Positions 1-11,977 are shown, counted from the stretch's first letter. The stretch is 64,000 nucleotides of DNA from Lepas anatifera (GCA_034440635.1 JAOTON010000897.1:1-64000); one strand, 5' to 3'. Numbers and translations: made by a program. The notes: generated by a model from the letters alone, not told the origin.

Positions 1-312
1 AAGTTAGATATTGCTAATGCACTGGGTGTGTGGTGGGGAGTGCACCTGGCGATATTATATCGTGGCCTGCTGTTATCGATCCATGATCTGCGGCTCGCAA
101 AAGCCACTGAGCCCCTGACCTCGGGGTCACTTCTGGGTAGACCGGAGTCCCGAGCGGTCACACCCTGGTACGGTGCTAAATTACGATCCATGAAAAGGAT
201 CGGCGTCGGCTCGGATTTGCCCTCGCGTCCATCTGGTGTGTGCTGACTTGACTCCATACGATCAGTACGGGTTTCAAAATGCATTGCTTACCTAAAAGTG
301 CATATACAATTG
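1..312. other. unassigned stretch
   Basis: No convincing exon, RNA gene or repeat border is visible. The short open frames here lack homology-like features. Confidence 0.4.
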
Positions 313-362
313 CACGCGCATTGACGGGACTACTAAAGATCTTCGCAGCAAGCCGAATCGAA

Positions 363-364
<2 letters not shown>

Positions 365-410
<46 letters not shown>

Positions 411-417
411 ATATATA
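365..417. repeat. (AT)n microsatellite
   Basis: An uninterrupted AT run, apart from one TTTAT, grown from the GATATATAATTTGA segment that sits at this place in other family-1 copies. Confidence 0.95.
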
Positions 418-696
418 GGACCTTTTGGGTCAAATCAGGCCTAATCTAGGATTTGATCTGACCTGAGGTCAGGACAAGGTCAACTTTGGCTAAAATGCAT
501 ATCATTAGAACCGCAAGGATAAACCAAACCTAATGCCGTTAAAATAAAAGCTCTAGAACCGTGCATTTTCAAGTTATTTTGTTTAAGACATTTTCCCATA
601 TATTTCAAATCGCGATGTTATCTTAAACTTTTTGTGAGGTCAGGTCACTTGACCTACACTGATGACCTGACCTGAGATGACCCAACCTTAGAATTG

Positions 697-1010
697 TTAA
701 AATGTTCCTGGCCTTCCTCGAATCCAGAAATGTAAAAAACACTGAAGATTATATATTCGGGCACAGTCTTCATCAGAATCGTGGAGTAAATATCAATAAT
801 TCTCAGTCCAAGTATAGCCAGACCTCGAATATTCGAGGTCTGGCTATACTTGGACTGAGAATTATTGATATTTACTCCACGATTCTGATGAAGGGCTGTG
901 CCCGAATATATAATCTTCAGTGTTTTTTACATTTCCGGATTCGAGGAGAGGCCAGGGAACATCTTAACAACTCACCATCATGCTCCTCGCCGCAGCACTT
1001 CAAAACTTAT
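697..1010. mobile_element. hairpin (near-perfect palindrome) insertion with 14-bp target duplication
   Basis: The arms run outward from a centre at 830/831 (CTCGAAT|ATTCGAG) to about 697 and 967, with only a few mismatches or single-base gaps. A 43-bp unpaired tail follows on the right. CAACCTTAGAATTG flanks the insert on both sides (683-696 and 1011-1024). Removing the insert and one repeat restores the continuous family-1 sequence seen at 5165-5225 and 22340-22400, so the borders are well supported. It has no coding capacity. Confidence 0.8.
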
Positions 1011-1314
1011 CAACCTTAGAATTGTGCTGCAAGTTGTAAACATGATCAGAATATGTATGCCAAGTGCGGTGGCGCTACGCGCCGCCATTTTTGTTTAATC
1101 TCCAAAAACCCGAGGGGCGGGTACCCGCCCCGTCAATGCACGTGTTAAACGAAGCGGAAATCTGTATAGGGACTGGTGATGCTAACAGCTCGGAAAACGG
1201 ACTCGGAGGCAACGACCGCTTAGACAGCGCGGACACTGAGGTCATAGGTATACAACAAGCCCCACCACCAAGTTGAACCGTTACAAGTGGCAGTGCATGA
1301 ATGGAGCATTAGTA

Positions 1315-1450
1315 TCGATTCCTTCTAAACAGCCTGGCACTCAAAATGTGTCTGACGTATGCGTCGGCTGGCAACTGAACGTGCAGACACTGACCTGAGC
1401 GGGGCCGTCCCTGTGCGGCGTGTTTCGGTTAACGTCGGTTTGGAATTTTT
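1315..1450 (+). mobile_element. SINE-1 fragment (body, no tRNA head)
   Basis: The segment GTCGGCTGGCAACTGAACG...GACCTGAGCGGGGCCGTCCC matches the middle of the full SINE-1 copies at 21600-21665 and, inverted, 23440-23500 and 41930-42000. The tRNA-like promoter head is missing, so it should be inert. Confidence 0.55.
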
Positions 1451-2864
1451 GCGGATGCAGGAACCGCTTGTTAGAATAGTGATCTCAGGGTCTCTGGAAC
1501 AGGTTATTTGATAATTTTACTGAAAAACCAATTCCAAAAGCCAAGCGAGCAATAACTTGGAAAACACTTATTAAATATACATTGTTTCGTGAATTCCGGT
1601 TTGAAGATGCTTAAAAATTTTAGACCATTTCTCCTCTAATAGCATGTCCATGTCAAGAGGAATAATTATACTGTGTTTGGTACTCTAGGTATTTAATTAG
1701 AAAAATCACGCAGGGAGACTTTTTTGTAATGCATATTATCTACGACAAGTTACTACTCTTCCTTCTCATAACCGAACGGGCCCACAGGGCCCACAAGTTC
1801 TCTCCTTAAAGTGTCAGGGAAACGAAACGAAACACTTTGTATGCAGAGCCGGAATTTGTTCGAAAATGTGATACATATAAGTGAATTTATGCCTCTGGCC
1901 ACCAATCCAAGTTCGATTTCGGTGCGTCACCTAATCCCAGAGATATAAACTTGTCACTGGCCTCACAGTCAGGTCGAGCTGAGTCCTCATGTGCAATATT
2001 TATCTATATATATAGGTGGACTCACCATGTGTAAGCTGCGACATTTTTCTGCTTGTAGGATACACAAATCATGTGTAGACTGTAGCTATATGGGTAGTCG
2101 GTAGCCATAGCTCCATGGTGGTGTAGCTAATGTGCAGGCTACATGTGCGGTAGTTGGTGGTGGGATCCGGACCGACGGTTTGGGGTAGGCAAGGCCGAAA
2201 ATAAAAAATCGTGTGTTCTTAAAAGAAAATCGACAAAATCGGGGGTTTGGGCGGGATAATTGCCCAGTTTGCCCCCTTGACCCACCAGCGAGGTAGTGTA
2301 GCTTCTATGTGTAAGCTGTACATACATGGATACAATTTCACACGTGAGGGGATCATCCCGAGTGAATGTCACGCCAATAAACAGCTCATACCTTTGGAAA
2401 TAGGTGTTGTACCGGAATGGATCTTACACTCCTGGGAAGTGGCTTCAATTCAGTCTATGTCTCAAGTTTTTTAACCAAGCTCTAGTCCCAAAAATAATTT
2501 GCGTGCGTTATTCCAAGACCTTACACAATCCTCAAAATAAGGATTTTGATAAGCCTCAATAATGGGAAAACAGAATATTTACAACCAGAACTTGCATGTG
2601 CTCTAATTATATAATAACAAATAGTCCGTACTTCCAGAAAATTTTCTGACTAGTTGGTGCCGATTAAACCAAATAATTATGTCATTCAGAAAGTCCGAAA
2701 GGAAAAGTCAGCCCAATACTTGTCGAAACATTCACCGGATTTTTTTGTTTATATTGTGAATGAAGATACCCAAAAAGGTTGAAGGCAACCTTCATTTGCT
2801 ATTTTCAAACGGAAGAAAGATCCACTCGGTTGTAGCACTTACCACCAATAAAAGCGCCTTACTC
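1451..2864. other. unassigned non-coding stretch
   Basis: AT-rich DNA without a reading frame longer than about 77 codons, a recognisable exon or a repeat border. I see nothing functional. Confidence 0.4.
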
Positions 2865-4509
2865 ATGAAGAAACTACATCGGGCAATTTTGGCTCAGGCC
2901 AATATTGAGGTCATGACAGGTCAAAGAAGGCTGTATATTAGAGCAGAGTTTTTGTCTCGAGTGTCTGACAGAGTTATGTTTGAATCATTTTAGGCACCAT
3001 TCGCTTACTCTCGTCATGGCAAATAGAATGATATATGATATGTTTATACTTGGTAAAAAACAAAAATGATCTGACCTCAGATCAGGTCAAGGTTACTATC
3101 TGATCTATCATAGTTGATATGTACACCAATCGACTCACAATAATGATCAAAACGTAATGGTATCAATTCCTGCAAAGTTATCGGCCCAAGTTTGAAAATA
3201 TGCTTTAGTAGCCCAGATTAACCTCTCAGAGATGACAGGTCAAAAATTGTAACATGAGCCTCGAAAGGGGCACCGGATACTACGATTTGAAGAATATGAA
3301 AGTATTCTCAGCTGTATCTACACAAATACAGCCCAATCTCTATTTTTCCATGCATTTCCAATGGAGAGGTCATGATCTGTATCTGACCCTAGGTCATCGA
3401 TATGCAAAATCCCGGAATATATTTGGAGTACTCGATGGGCCCATTATGTGGTATAGGTTTGAATTCGATAGATTTACCCTTTTCTTAATATGCCACCTTA
3501 TAACATTTTGGAGGTGAGGTCACTTGACCTGCACTGGTGACCTGACCTAAGGTGACCCAATATTAACACGCACATTGACGGGGGGCGGGTACTCCCCTCG
3601 GGTTTTTCGGAGATAGCAGAAAAACGGCGGCGCTGCGCGCCGCCGTACTTGGCATACTTTTTACCTCATCATTTTTAAAACTTCTGTGAAAATTTTAAGG
3701 TTAGATCATCTCAGGTCAGGTCACCAGTACAGGTCAAGTGACGAAACCTAAAAAAAGTTTAAGATAGAATAAGTCAGAGAACGGTGAACTTATCCGATTG
3801 AAACTCATATCACATAATGGCCCCACCGAGTTCTCTAAAATGTGCTCCGGGATTTTTATATCGATGACCTAAGGTCAGGTACGAGGCATGACATCTCCAT
3901 TGGAAATACATGGCAAAATTTTTTTTTACAGAATAACTCAGTAACGGATGGTGATAGAGCATTTATTTTAGCTGCATTAGACTCGCCTGGGCTTTGCAGT
4001 TCTAATGGTATGTATTTTATATAATTTGACAGTGACCTGACCTCAGGTCAGGTCAAATTATATATCATTCGATTCGGCTTGCTGAGAGGATTCATATAGT
4101 TCAAGTCGTTTTGCTCTATCTTTACTTGTTCAGATGTAATGGCCGAAAAACTTAATTTACACGTTATCCCTAAGACGGCATGTTTTGACCTCTCGTGACC
4201 TTAAATGTGACCTGAAAAAAATGGTTTAAATGTTTTCGATGGAGAAGTGGATGGGCTATCCAACGCCGTTTACCGTTTTTCGCTATCTACCGCGGTTCTC
4301 GAGATCTTAGGGGGGTTGCGGGTACCGGCCCCCGTCAAAGCAAAGGTGGCTCAGACCCCCGTCAATGCGCGTGTTAAAATTTGGGGAGGTTGCAGAATTG
4401 ATCAAGGATGAGGTATGTCAAATACGGCAGCGCTTCGTACCGCCGTTTTTTCGTGCCGCCTGAAAACCTGAGAGGGTGTTCAAACACCCCCCACCGAGGT
4501 GAAGGTTAA
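2865..4509. mobile_element. TTAA-type AGGTCA-rich element (family 2), 5'-truncated, with a nested family-1 copy
   Basis: 2865-3562 joined to 4378-4509 is collinear with the complete family-2 element at 61228-62177: the GGCTCAGG..CAATATTGAGGTCA start, the TCTCAGAGATGACAGGTC block, the GTGACCTGACCTAAGGTGACCC block, then TTTGGGGAGGTTGCAGAATTGATCAAGGATGAGG and the end GGTGAAGGTTAA. Its left terminus is missing. The interruption is a complete family-1 element. No transposase is encoded. Confidence 0.75.
3563..4377 (+). mobile_element. complete TTAA-type element (family 1), 815 bp, nested
   Basis: It starts TTAACACGCACATTGACGGGG and ends CCCCCGTCAATGCGCGTGTTAA (the last 22 bases). The host element elsewhere reads GACCTTTAAAATTTTGGGG (62049-62067) with a single TTAA, so TTAA is the duplicated target. 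TTAA targets are known for the piggyBac, Kolobok and Sola3 superfamilies. The CACGCG start is not the usual piggyBac CCY, so the superfamily is undecided. The interior carries a GC hairpin near the left end, paired TGACCT/AGGTCA blocks and no coding frame. Confidence 0.85.
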
Positions 4510-5078
4510 AGGGTACATACCTCCGATTCTGTTCCGGTGTGTTGGTTTGCCGATTGTTCGGAGGTATGACCTACGCCGTGCTTCTTCGGGAGTGGTAGAC
4601 TATTGACTGGAGGAAATTCTTGTGTTTGTTTCTTGTTTGATATCCACCCTTGAGTTCCACGGCGATGCAGCCTTTTCAAACTCTGTTGAATCATCTCTTA
4701 CACTTCCTGGCGTGGAGACGGGGGGCTGAGTGGCACTGGAACCCGCTTATTGGGACAAGTCTCCCCGGTTCGAGCCCTTGAAGGACTCCTGAATCAGCAG
4801 TGCCATGGCCTCCACAATCCCCGTCGTTAGAGTGCGATTGGCTCCTGGCTCAGGTCTTGCCAGGCGCTGTAACATCCTACTATGCCGTAAAACCCAGCTT
4901 GCATGAATGTACTGTGCCTCAAAGCCTCGCCTGCGTGTATGCTGTGCCGTCGCACACCGACCACGAGCCATGCTGTGCCGCTGTACACATGGCTTGCGCC
5001 ACCACACAAGCCTTGACTGGGGCAGTGACAGGGTGTCGCCTCCGGTCAGAGTGGGAGGGGAGGGCCTCACTGAACATT
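4510..5078. other. unassigned stretch
   Basis: Moderately GC-rich. Overlapping open frames of about 110 codons occur on both strands at 4747-5135, with no recognisable domain and no splice context that I trust. TGCTGTGCC-type short repeats occur around 4900-4985. Confidence 0.35.
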
Positions 5079-5722
5079 TTAACACGCGCATTGACGGGGG
5101 GACGGTACCCGCCCCCTCGGGTTTTTCGGACGTAGTAGAAAAACGGCGGCGCGTAGCGCCGCCGTACTTGGCATACCCTTCCCCTCATCATTTTTACAGC
5201 TTTTGTGAAAATTTTAAGGTTAGGTCATCTCAGGTCAGGTCACCAGTACAGGTCAAGTGACCTGACCTCAAAAAAAGTTTAAGATAACATAAGTCGGAGC
5301 AGGATGAACTTATCCGGTTGAAACTCATATCACATAATGGGCCCAACGAATTCTCTAAAATATGTTCCGGTATTTTTGATATCGATGACCTAAGGTCAGG
5401 TACGAGGCATGACCTCTCCATTGGAAATACATGGAAAAATGTTTTTACTGAATAACTCAGTAACGGATGGTGATAGAACGTTTATTTTAGCTGCATTAGA
5501 CTTGCCTTGGCTTTGCGGTTCTAATGATATGCATTTTATATAATTTGACCCTGACCTGATCTCAGGTCAGGTCAAATCCTTGATTTTACCTAGCAAGGTC
5601 AAATTATATATCATTCGATTCGGCTTGCTGCGAGGAATCATACAGCTTAAGTCGTTTTGCTTCATCTTTACTTGTTCAGATTTAATGGCCGAAAAACTTA
5701 ATTTAAATGTTATCCCTATGAC
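5079..5722 (+). mobile_element. TTAA-type element (family 1), 3'-truncated
   Basis: The left end TTAACACGCGCATTGACGGGG is intact and the body is collinear with 3563-4377 and 22266-23108: GC hairpin, then a GGTCATCTCAGGTCAGGTCACC block, and a central inverted TGACCT/AGGTCA pair at about 5550. Similarity stops after TTATCCCTATGACG at about 5722, so the right terminal repeat is lost. Confidence 0.8.
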
Positions 5723-6875
5723 GCACAGTGGGCCCGCGGACCCTCAAAAGCGCTTATTATTCGGATTTCGTAGGTTCAAAAATATTGCTGTTTTATGGGT
5801 GTCATCAGTGCGAAATTGAATGTAGAACACGATGGCATTCTTATTTTTTCTAAACGAATACAAAACTGAGCAGGAACAGTCTGAAGACGAAGTTTCTACC
5901 GAAAGGGTTTCGGAGCGCACTTATCGCCTGAATTCCCTTATTTGTTCACAAGTGTTTTTCAACGTTTCAAAGGCTTAGAAATTAGTTTTTATGACTTGTT
6001 TTCTAGGAACGGAGTGTTCCAAATATGTTAGTACATGTTTTGATGTCATTTCGTGTATTGGTCAGGTATGGGGAGCAGATTTACCAAATGTTGTTACTGA
6101 CGGAGATAGATTTGATCAAACTATATTTGAAATAGTTTTAAAAATATATCACCTTGTGCCGCAGTGAAACTTGGTCCACAAAGTAGCTGAAGGTGTTTAC
6201 TTTCATGCCTTATAAGTACTTTTTGTCCGATTTTTCCCGAATTTGTATTATGAGCATATTTGTTGTTCAATGCGATGCATGGGTGCTGTCTTATCTTAGT
6301 ATTACACTGTTACAAGCCAAATGGTAGAAATTGTTAATTTTTAGGGCAAGTGTCGGCAAGTTTTCCCTTTAGGATTCGTCTCGAGTCCCGGTTAACACAA
6401 TTTTGAGCTATTTCGTAGACCTGCAAGTTAAACAATTTTTTTTCCAGGTCACATTGGGTCAAATGCTTTACACAGGAAATACGGGTATTGTCTAAACGCC
6501 GCTCGGGGCTTGAGATACTGGGCAGCTTGGCCTGGGTTTGCCACTCGCTTTACACAAAATGTATCAGATGATTACGTCGCTTCGCACTAGAACTGATCAC
6601 GAGAGCCTAAATTTCAGATGAGACGAAACATAAGACGGTCGTTTCCTTGAGTCAGTAGTGGTCTGGTACAGAGGAACAATAGGCGCCTGAGTCAGTTGGA
6701 GAGGTGCCTTGCTCTAGCGAAGTGTGGTTTTGTAGTGGGAAAAATGATCTCACGAAGGGAAGTATTTAACTTTGTGCGTGGCAATATTGGTATCAACAGA
6801 GTGCCAGCGGATGACGAAGTGTCATATGTTAAGGACACATTACAGGGCGGATTCAGTGAGCATAAAAGAGACACG
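5723..6875. other. unassigned stretch
   Basis: AT-rich, with no exon or repeat border recognised. The last 200 bases (6696-6875) contain short frames that may be the degraded upstream part of the transposon gene at 6876. Confidence 0.35.
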
Positions 6876-7690
6876 TGCGGTCGGAAATTACAATGTTTAT
6901 TCCAAGGCTGAAGCGGAAATGGCAAGCAAGTCACAGGACCCTAGACCGCTTCTTGGAGAAAGAGGAACAGTGGCTGAATGAGTGTTCCATCGCAGCAGAT
7001 TCACCGAGGGTATTGGAGTCTGTTGACCTTGACCAGCCATCTACAAGCTGGGGTCCTTGTCGGCCTGTGGGTTTATGTGGAACACTTTCTGGAAGCTCCA
7101 AACCTCGTCGAACTTCCGCTTTCAAGGCTGGTTACTCCTCTGCAGAGCTTTTGAATGTCACACGCTCCAAAGCGCCAGGACCTTTCTGGTTTTCTCAAAG
7201 ACGTGACTGTGACTCCCACAAGACCTACTAAGGTAAGAAAAATGCTAAGAAAACCAGCAAATACCCCAATACGCTACATAGACGAAGAAGCACTTGCCGT
7301 GGTCATTGAAGGGCAGCATACGAAGCAAACCTGGCAGTTTACCAGAGAGTCGGCCAAGAGTCAGAATCAGGCGCGTAGCCAGGATTTCGCCCAGTGGGGG
7401 GGGGCGCCCCGAAAAAGGCCCCTGCGACAGTGCCAAAAGGGCCCTGGTGGGTAAAAAGGGCTCTGCTTGTTACAGAATAGAGTGCTGCAGCGGGCTTAAG
7501 AGTGCCCTGTCTGGTATGAAATTTCATATTTGGCCTCAGAGCATAGTGCGGGCAAGCCGCACTTCGCGCACCCCGTGTCCTCAGGGGGACCTCAGGGGGA
7601 GGGGTGGCTGTCCCTGCCCTCCCTTGGCTACACTCCTGGTCAGAATGTCAGAATGCCGACACATATCCTCCATACAACGACATGCGTCGC
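6876..7690 (+). pseudogene. fragmented transposon-borne protein gene, interrupted by a hAT MITE
   Basis: A first segment (6896-7060) encodes a basic, Trp-containing stretch with PRLKRKWQASHRTLDRFLEK followed by an acidic QWLNEC motif. A second segment in another frame (7170-7367) has FLKDV, a basic TKVRKMLRKP and DEEALAVVIEGQHTKQTWQF. After the 271-bp insertion is removed, the frame continues SAKSQN-ADTYPPYNDM (7647-7686). The order Lys/Trp-rich N-terminus, EALA block, then an N-x-D-x-YPPY motif matches, from memory, an unnamed transposon-associated protein of invertebrate genomes. I do not know its function. At least one frameshift and the insertion make it inactive, and its C-terminus is replaced by a Penelope-like fragment. 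Confidence 0.45.
7368..7638. mobile_element. non-autonomous hAT element, 271 bp, TSD GTCAGAAT
   Basis: It begins CAGGCGCGTAGCCAGG and ends CCTTGGCTACACTCCTG, an imperfect terminal inverted repeat of the CAGNGGCGTAGCCAGG type known from hAT elements. GTCAGAAT lies immediately before it (7360-7367) and after it (7639-7646), with one extra tandem copy on the right. It splits a protein reading frame that rejoins when it is removed, which confirms the borders. The interior is G/C-run rich and non-coding. Confidence 0.85.
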
Positions 7691-8369
7691 ACAGAGTAGT
7701 CAGGACTCTTATAAATAGGGGGGAAAACCATCTCGTCAGAAGAAACAGACAGGACACACGAGATCAAACACGTAGAACAGGTACTACAGAAAAATCACTA
7801 TCCCAAGACATTCATCAAAAACACACACAGAAAAATCCAACGCCAGGAATCTCGACAAGAAAACAACCAACTAGAGAGAGGGGAAACAAAGCCCAAAGTA
7901 GTCATTCCTTATGTCCGAGGTATTTCAGAACGTATCGTGCGTTTAATAAAACCATACGCAAAAACACAAACCAAACCAGCAACAAACCTAAAAAATATAC
8001 TAGTAATGCCAAAGGACAAAAGACACATACACCAAAACAAAGAAGTAGTCTACCAGTACACATGTCAATGCGAAAAAAATACATAGGGGAAACGTGTAGA
8101 ACCATAAAAACGCGACAACAAGAACATAAAAGAGCTATAGAAAACGAGGACCACAACCACTCTGGACTGGCCAAACACATTTTAGACACCGGACACAACA
8201 TTAAATGGGATGACGTCAAAATCCTAGCGTATGAAAACCATTGGAGAAAAGAAAAATAAAAGAAGGCATCTTCATCGCAAAAAACACAACAAAACCAACT
8301 ACTAAATTCAAACTCAGGCATTCCAATGCCAGAAATTTACCAGGTTCTTCGCTCTTCATAAAAAAGTAA
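7690..8369 (+). pseudogene. Penelope-like element fragment: RT C-terminal linker plus GIY-YIG endonuclease
   Basis: Segments in successive frames give a Penelope-type order. First is HRVVRTLINRGEN (about 7690-7735). Next is EEDR-like TDRTHEIKHVEQVLQKN with YPKTFI, then a VVIPYVRGISERI block (7735-8075). The GIY-YIG core YIGETCRTIKTRQQEHKRAI (8079-8138) follows, with GLAKHILDTGHNIKWDDVKI and NHW, and then a short Lys-rich tail ending at the TAA 8367-8369. Frameshifts near 7735, 8078 (an A-run before YIG) and 8255 mean it cannot make one protein. The reverse-transcriptase catalytic part is absent, so this is a 5'-truncated copy. In the intact family RT and GIY-YIG endonuclease act together in target-primed insertion. 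Confidence 0.85.
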
Positions 8370-11018
8370 AGAATGATAATAATAATGAATAATAATGATA
8401 ATGGTAGCAACAATGATAATAATAGTAGCAGAACAATAACAAATAAAAAGTATCTCAATGCTGCATGCTCGTCAGGTATACCTAGACTGTAACCTTCCCG
8501 TGTGTGCACTGTATTTGCCTCTGTGACGCTTAACTCACTTAATTAAATTGTTGAACTTGTATATTACTTATTCTTGGGCAAGAAATAGCAAGTAGAATGT
8601 TAGGTTTTAGCACGAGTGTGTTGCGATGTTTTTCAAACTTGTATAGTATTGAATTAGGCGCTGGCTAAGCAATCTTTTCGCCGACGAAGATAGTCGAATG
8701 ACCCTCGAAAGCTACGAAAATATAACCGAAATACGACTGGTGTCTGAAATAACTTCTACAAGAACTGAATATGTCCCAGTCAAACACCATTTATCGCAAC
8801 ATAGCGCATTTACGGTACTTATGGTTCAACAAAATAGACACTAATGTACAGAGGACATGGTCAGCTGCTCTGGTTGATTGGTTTGGTTGCCATTACTCTC
8901 GAGAAAAAACTTCATTGGTTATAGCAAACGAAATTACCCTTTCATGCTATGGAATATTGTATAAGAAATGAGACAGTTGAATATAAATGAGATATCGAAA
9001 GGGACGATCCCACAAATAGGTAGTATATTTCCCGCTGGTCTTGTATCAGCGACTAGATAAATATACAATACATAATGGGTCTCAGCATCAAACCAGTTAT
9101 AACTGTACCGTAGCCTAAAATTCTTTACCATTCACCAGCACCTATCCGCTCAAAACAACAGCCTCTTCTTGGCACAATAGCTGAATGGCACAATTACATT
9201 AAATGATATCCATTCACTCCAGGACCATGTGTTCATCAACAGAATTAGCTTAAGTCAAATGCTGTCAGCTCTCTCAACTCACAAATCCAGTCCTTACCAA
9301 TCCAGAGCGTGACTGTCAGCTCGTGAGTCATAAACCGACCATGAAATTTCCCACTGGTGTCTGAAAAACTTTCACCAAACAGTCATAAAACAGTTATTTT
9401 AGGGCACGAAAATTAATTCTGATCTCAGCAGGTACTGAACTGTGACACAATATCCAAGCACTGATGGTTCCAAATCTAGAGTTTTGAGTGAAGCACCCAC
9501 TCAGATTGACTTCCTCGCTCAGTCATTGCAAATAAGAGTTGAGTTTCACACATATTCCAAAGCAAAATCATAATTTTTTGTTTATACAGGTAGATATACT
9601 CCCTCACGTGAGCAAGATTATATAAGATTAAGAACTTAAGCACCAAATGTTCATTTAGAAGCACATAGTTCCAAAACAAAGGACATAATATTGTAATGCA
9701 TATTTTTTCACTTCTTTGCTTCCCTGAGACTGGATGTTCCATTTACTCCATACACTTTTCAGGTAGACTTTCCCCTCCATGGGACATAGAGAAGAGGTGC
9801 TGGGAAGGTAGAAGCAGAGGAGGCAAGGATTGGTGGCTATCCTCCAAGTTGAAGAATGGCTGGGCTTCTAATCATATCCACAGCTTGATGGAGAGCTTTG
9901 CTTCATAAAAGTGACTAATAACTAGACCATGGTCTTTAAGTCTACCATGTCAATCATCTAGTTCCACCATGTGGTAGATTTAGCTGAGGAGGAAAAGGAA
10001 GGATTGCTGTTAAATAACAGCCAGTCATTATACATCATTGCATTACACCATGCAGGGCATATCACTGCAGACATTGTACCAAGTGGAACAGGTTAAGGCT
10101 GTGGCAGGAATAGAACATGGAAGGGTCCTGATTGGTAACTGAGTTCAGGGACTTCAGACAGTCAGCATCTCTTTTATAAGATAAGACACCATCTAACCCT
10201 AAAACTACAACACCAGTGAATTAACCAATACCCACAGTAGCTTTAGGAAGATATCATCTGCAATTGTTAGCTGTAAAAATACAGTTGACTAAATAGGTCC
10301 AAGCATCTTGCTTCTCTGGGAACTAATACACACATGACACACATGACAGTGGCAACCTTCAGGTAATTATCATAGCCATGCAACATACAATAATTCACCT
10401 CCATGGTCTAATACAGCTCTAATGACATGGCAAGACATGTGCAATGCAGCTTATGGATTAAGGGTTGATAATCATGCTGCACATGCCTGCCACGCAGCCA
10501 GCAATAGGGTTGGTACGCCCTTAAGCTCAAATAAACAAATCAATCAAAACAGCCAGCAGCATGAGGTTGGCTGCATAGCCAGGCAAGTCATGAAAACTGG
10601 CAAAAATTTCAGATGACTAACATTTAATACTACTCTATTCTATCCAGTGGTAGGTTTGGCTGAGGAGAAAACAGGTTTTACAAGAAATATGCACAAACCT
10701 TTTTAGATGGGATAAATCACCATTCCTAGCAATACACAATGGGCCACAGGGCTTAAAATGGCTTTAAAACCTTGCACCTACAGGTCGGAGTTTGAAAATC
10801 AAGAATCATAAACCTAGTTTTATATAGCATTGCATCCACTAGTGACCGGACTGACCGGACCTGACCGTTACCACTGACAAGCTTCAGTCAGGTAAAGCAG
10901 AGGGGTGAATCCATAAAATGTAGATTTCACTGGAGCATGGGGGTAACGTTATCCCACACTTTAGTAGGGCAGATTTCGCTGCACGGCAACCAGCACCCTA
11001 TTCAATGTAATAGTTTTT
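8370..11018. other. unassigned 2.6-kb stretch
   Basis: AT-rich, starting with an AATAATGATAAT-type low-complexity run (8370-8440) that probably is the 3' tail region of the Penelope-like copy. A weak direct repeat (GGTAG.TTTRGCTGAGGAGRAAA) occurs at 9971 and 10650. No exon, RNA gene or other element border recognised. Confidence 0.4.
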
Positions 11019-11205
11019 GGGGCTTATCAAAGCACCAACTGCCATGGTCACGTAGTGCTGTCATCTCTTTCTCTGCTGGAAGGATTTCTCAGCGGCCAGG
11101 TTGCTCCTTGTTCAGGAAAGCTACCATGCCTTGAACCCTGGTCAGCTACATGGAAGTCAACTGCCCTGACCACTCCACTTCTGAGACCTCTTATGCCCAC
11201 AATCC
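11019..11205 (-). mobile_element. SINE-2, diverged copy
   Basis: Collinear with the copy at 47161-47360: CACCAACTGCC..GGTCA.., an internal CCTTTT/GAAGG stretch, TTGCTCCTTGTTCA and the inverted tRNA-like head (CCTTGAACCCTGGTCAGC..) followed by TGACCACTCCACTTC. Read on the minus strand the head carries a B-box-like segment. Confidence 0.65.
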
Positions 11206-11977
11206 TGCTAACCAAAATCAAGAAGGATATAATTGTATCAATTCAAAATATGTAGTCAAACCTATGCTTCACTACCGGAGACAACCATAGATACATTACA
11301 ATCAAAGCTTAGAAATAAGAAAATTGGTAAGCCACTCTTGGTATGGGAACACTTAAAAAGGAAACTTCAGTAATCAATTGTAACTACAAGGTATTAACAC
11401 AAGAGCAGCCTTAGAACAAACCACAAGTATAAGAGCAACAGAAGTAATAATCTAGGGTCTTTCTCTGTGACCAGAAGCTAATTTTTTACCTTTTATATTG
11501 TGACTCTTGTGATAAAGGACTATGCCAAAAATGAAATAAAAGTAATTACCTAGACATCGTCATTTTCCAATTCGTGATGAGAAAACAATATACGAGACTA
11601 GTCACACACCACAGCCAGCCTCCTCCTATAAATAATACATGTATACATAATAATAATCTTGAATCAACAAAATTTCGCCACGTACAAAACAAACCGTAAG
11701 AAAACTAAAAAATAGCAATATAAATAAATAAATAAACGTCTGTATGTCTTGCCCTCCTCCCCTCACACACCACAAACAAATGAAGAAGAAGAACGAATTG
11801 CGCAGCATTAGCCTACAAAGATCCGAATGCTGCCACTTTACATGATAGCAAAAATGGAGAATTGTTTTTGCTCATTCAATTTTTCCCCCATAATTTACCA
11901 AAAACCTTTACCTTCATGAAGGTGAACTTCTCCCTTCGCTTGCAAGGTTTTTTCTCGGGACAGGAGCCCTGTTCCAT
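11206..11977. other. unassigned stretch
   Basis: AT-rich with no recognised gene or repeat. The 97-codon frame at 11862-12155 shows no domain. Confidence 0.35.

Larger units (their letters stand above)
313..1148 (-). mobile_element. TTAA-type AGGTCA-rich element (family 1), internally rearranged
   Basis: The terminal motif CACGCGCATTGACGGG begins at 313, and its inverted partner CGTCAATGCACGTG ends in TTAA at 1145-1148. Between them, in reverse orientation, are the family landmarks: the GC-rich hairpin GGCGGC..GCCGCC near the right end (1070-1090), the TGACCT/AGGTCA clusters (440-480, 635-685) and the block ending GCAAGCCGAATCGAATGATAT (345-367). The left flank is CAATTG rather than a clean TTAA. 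A 314-bp hairpin insertion and an AT expansion interrupt it. No transposase is encoded, so it is non-autonomous. Confidence 0.7.
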
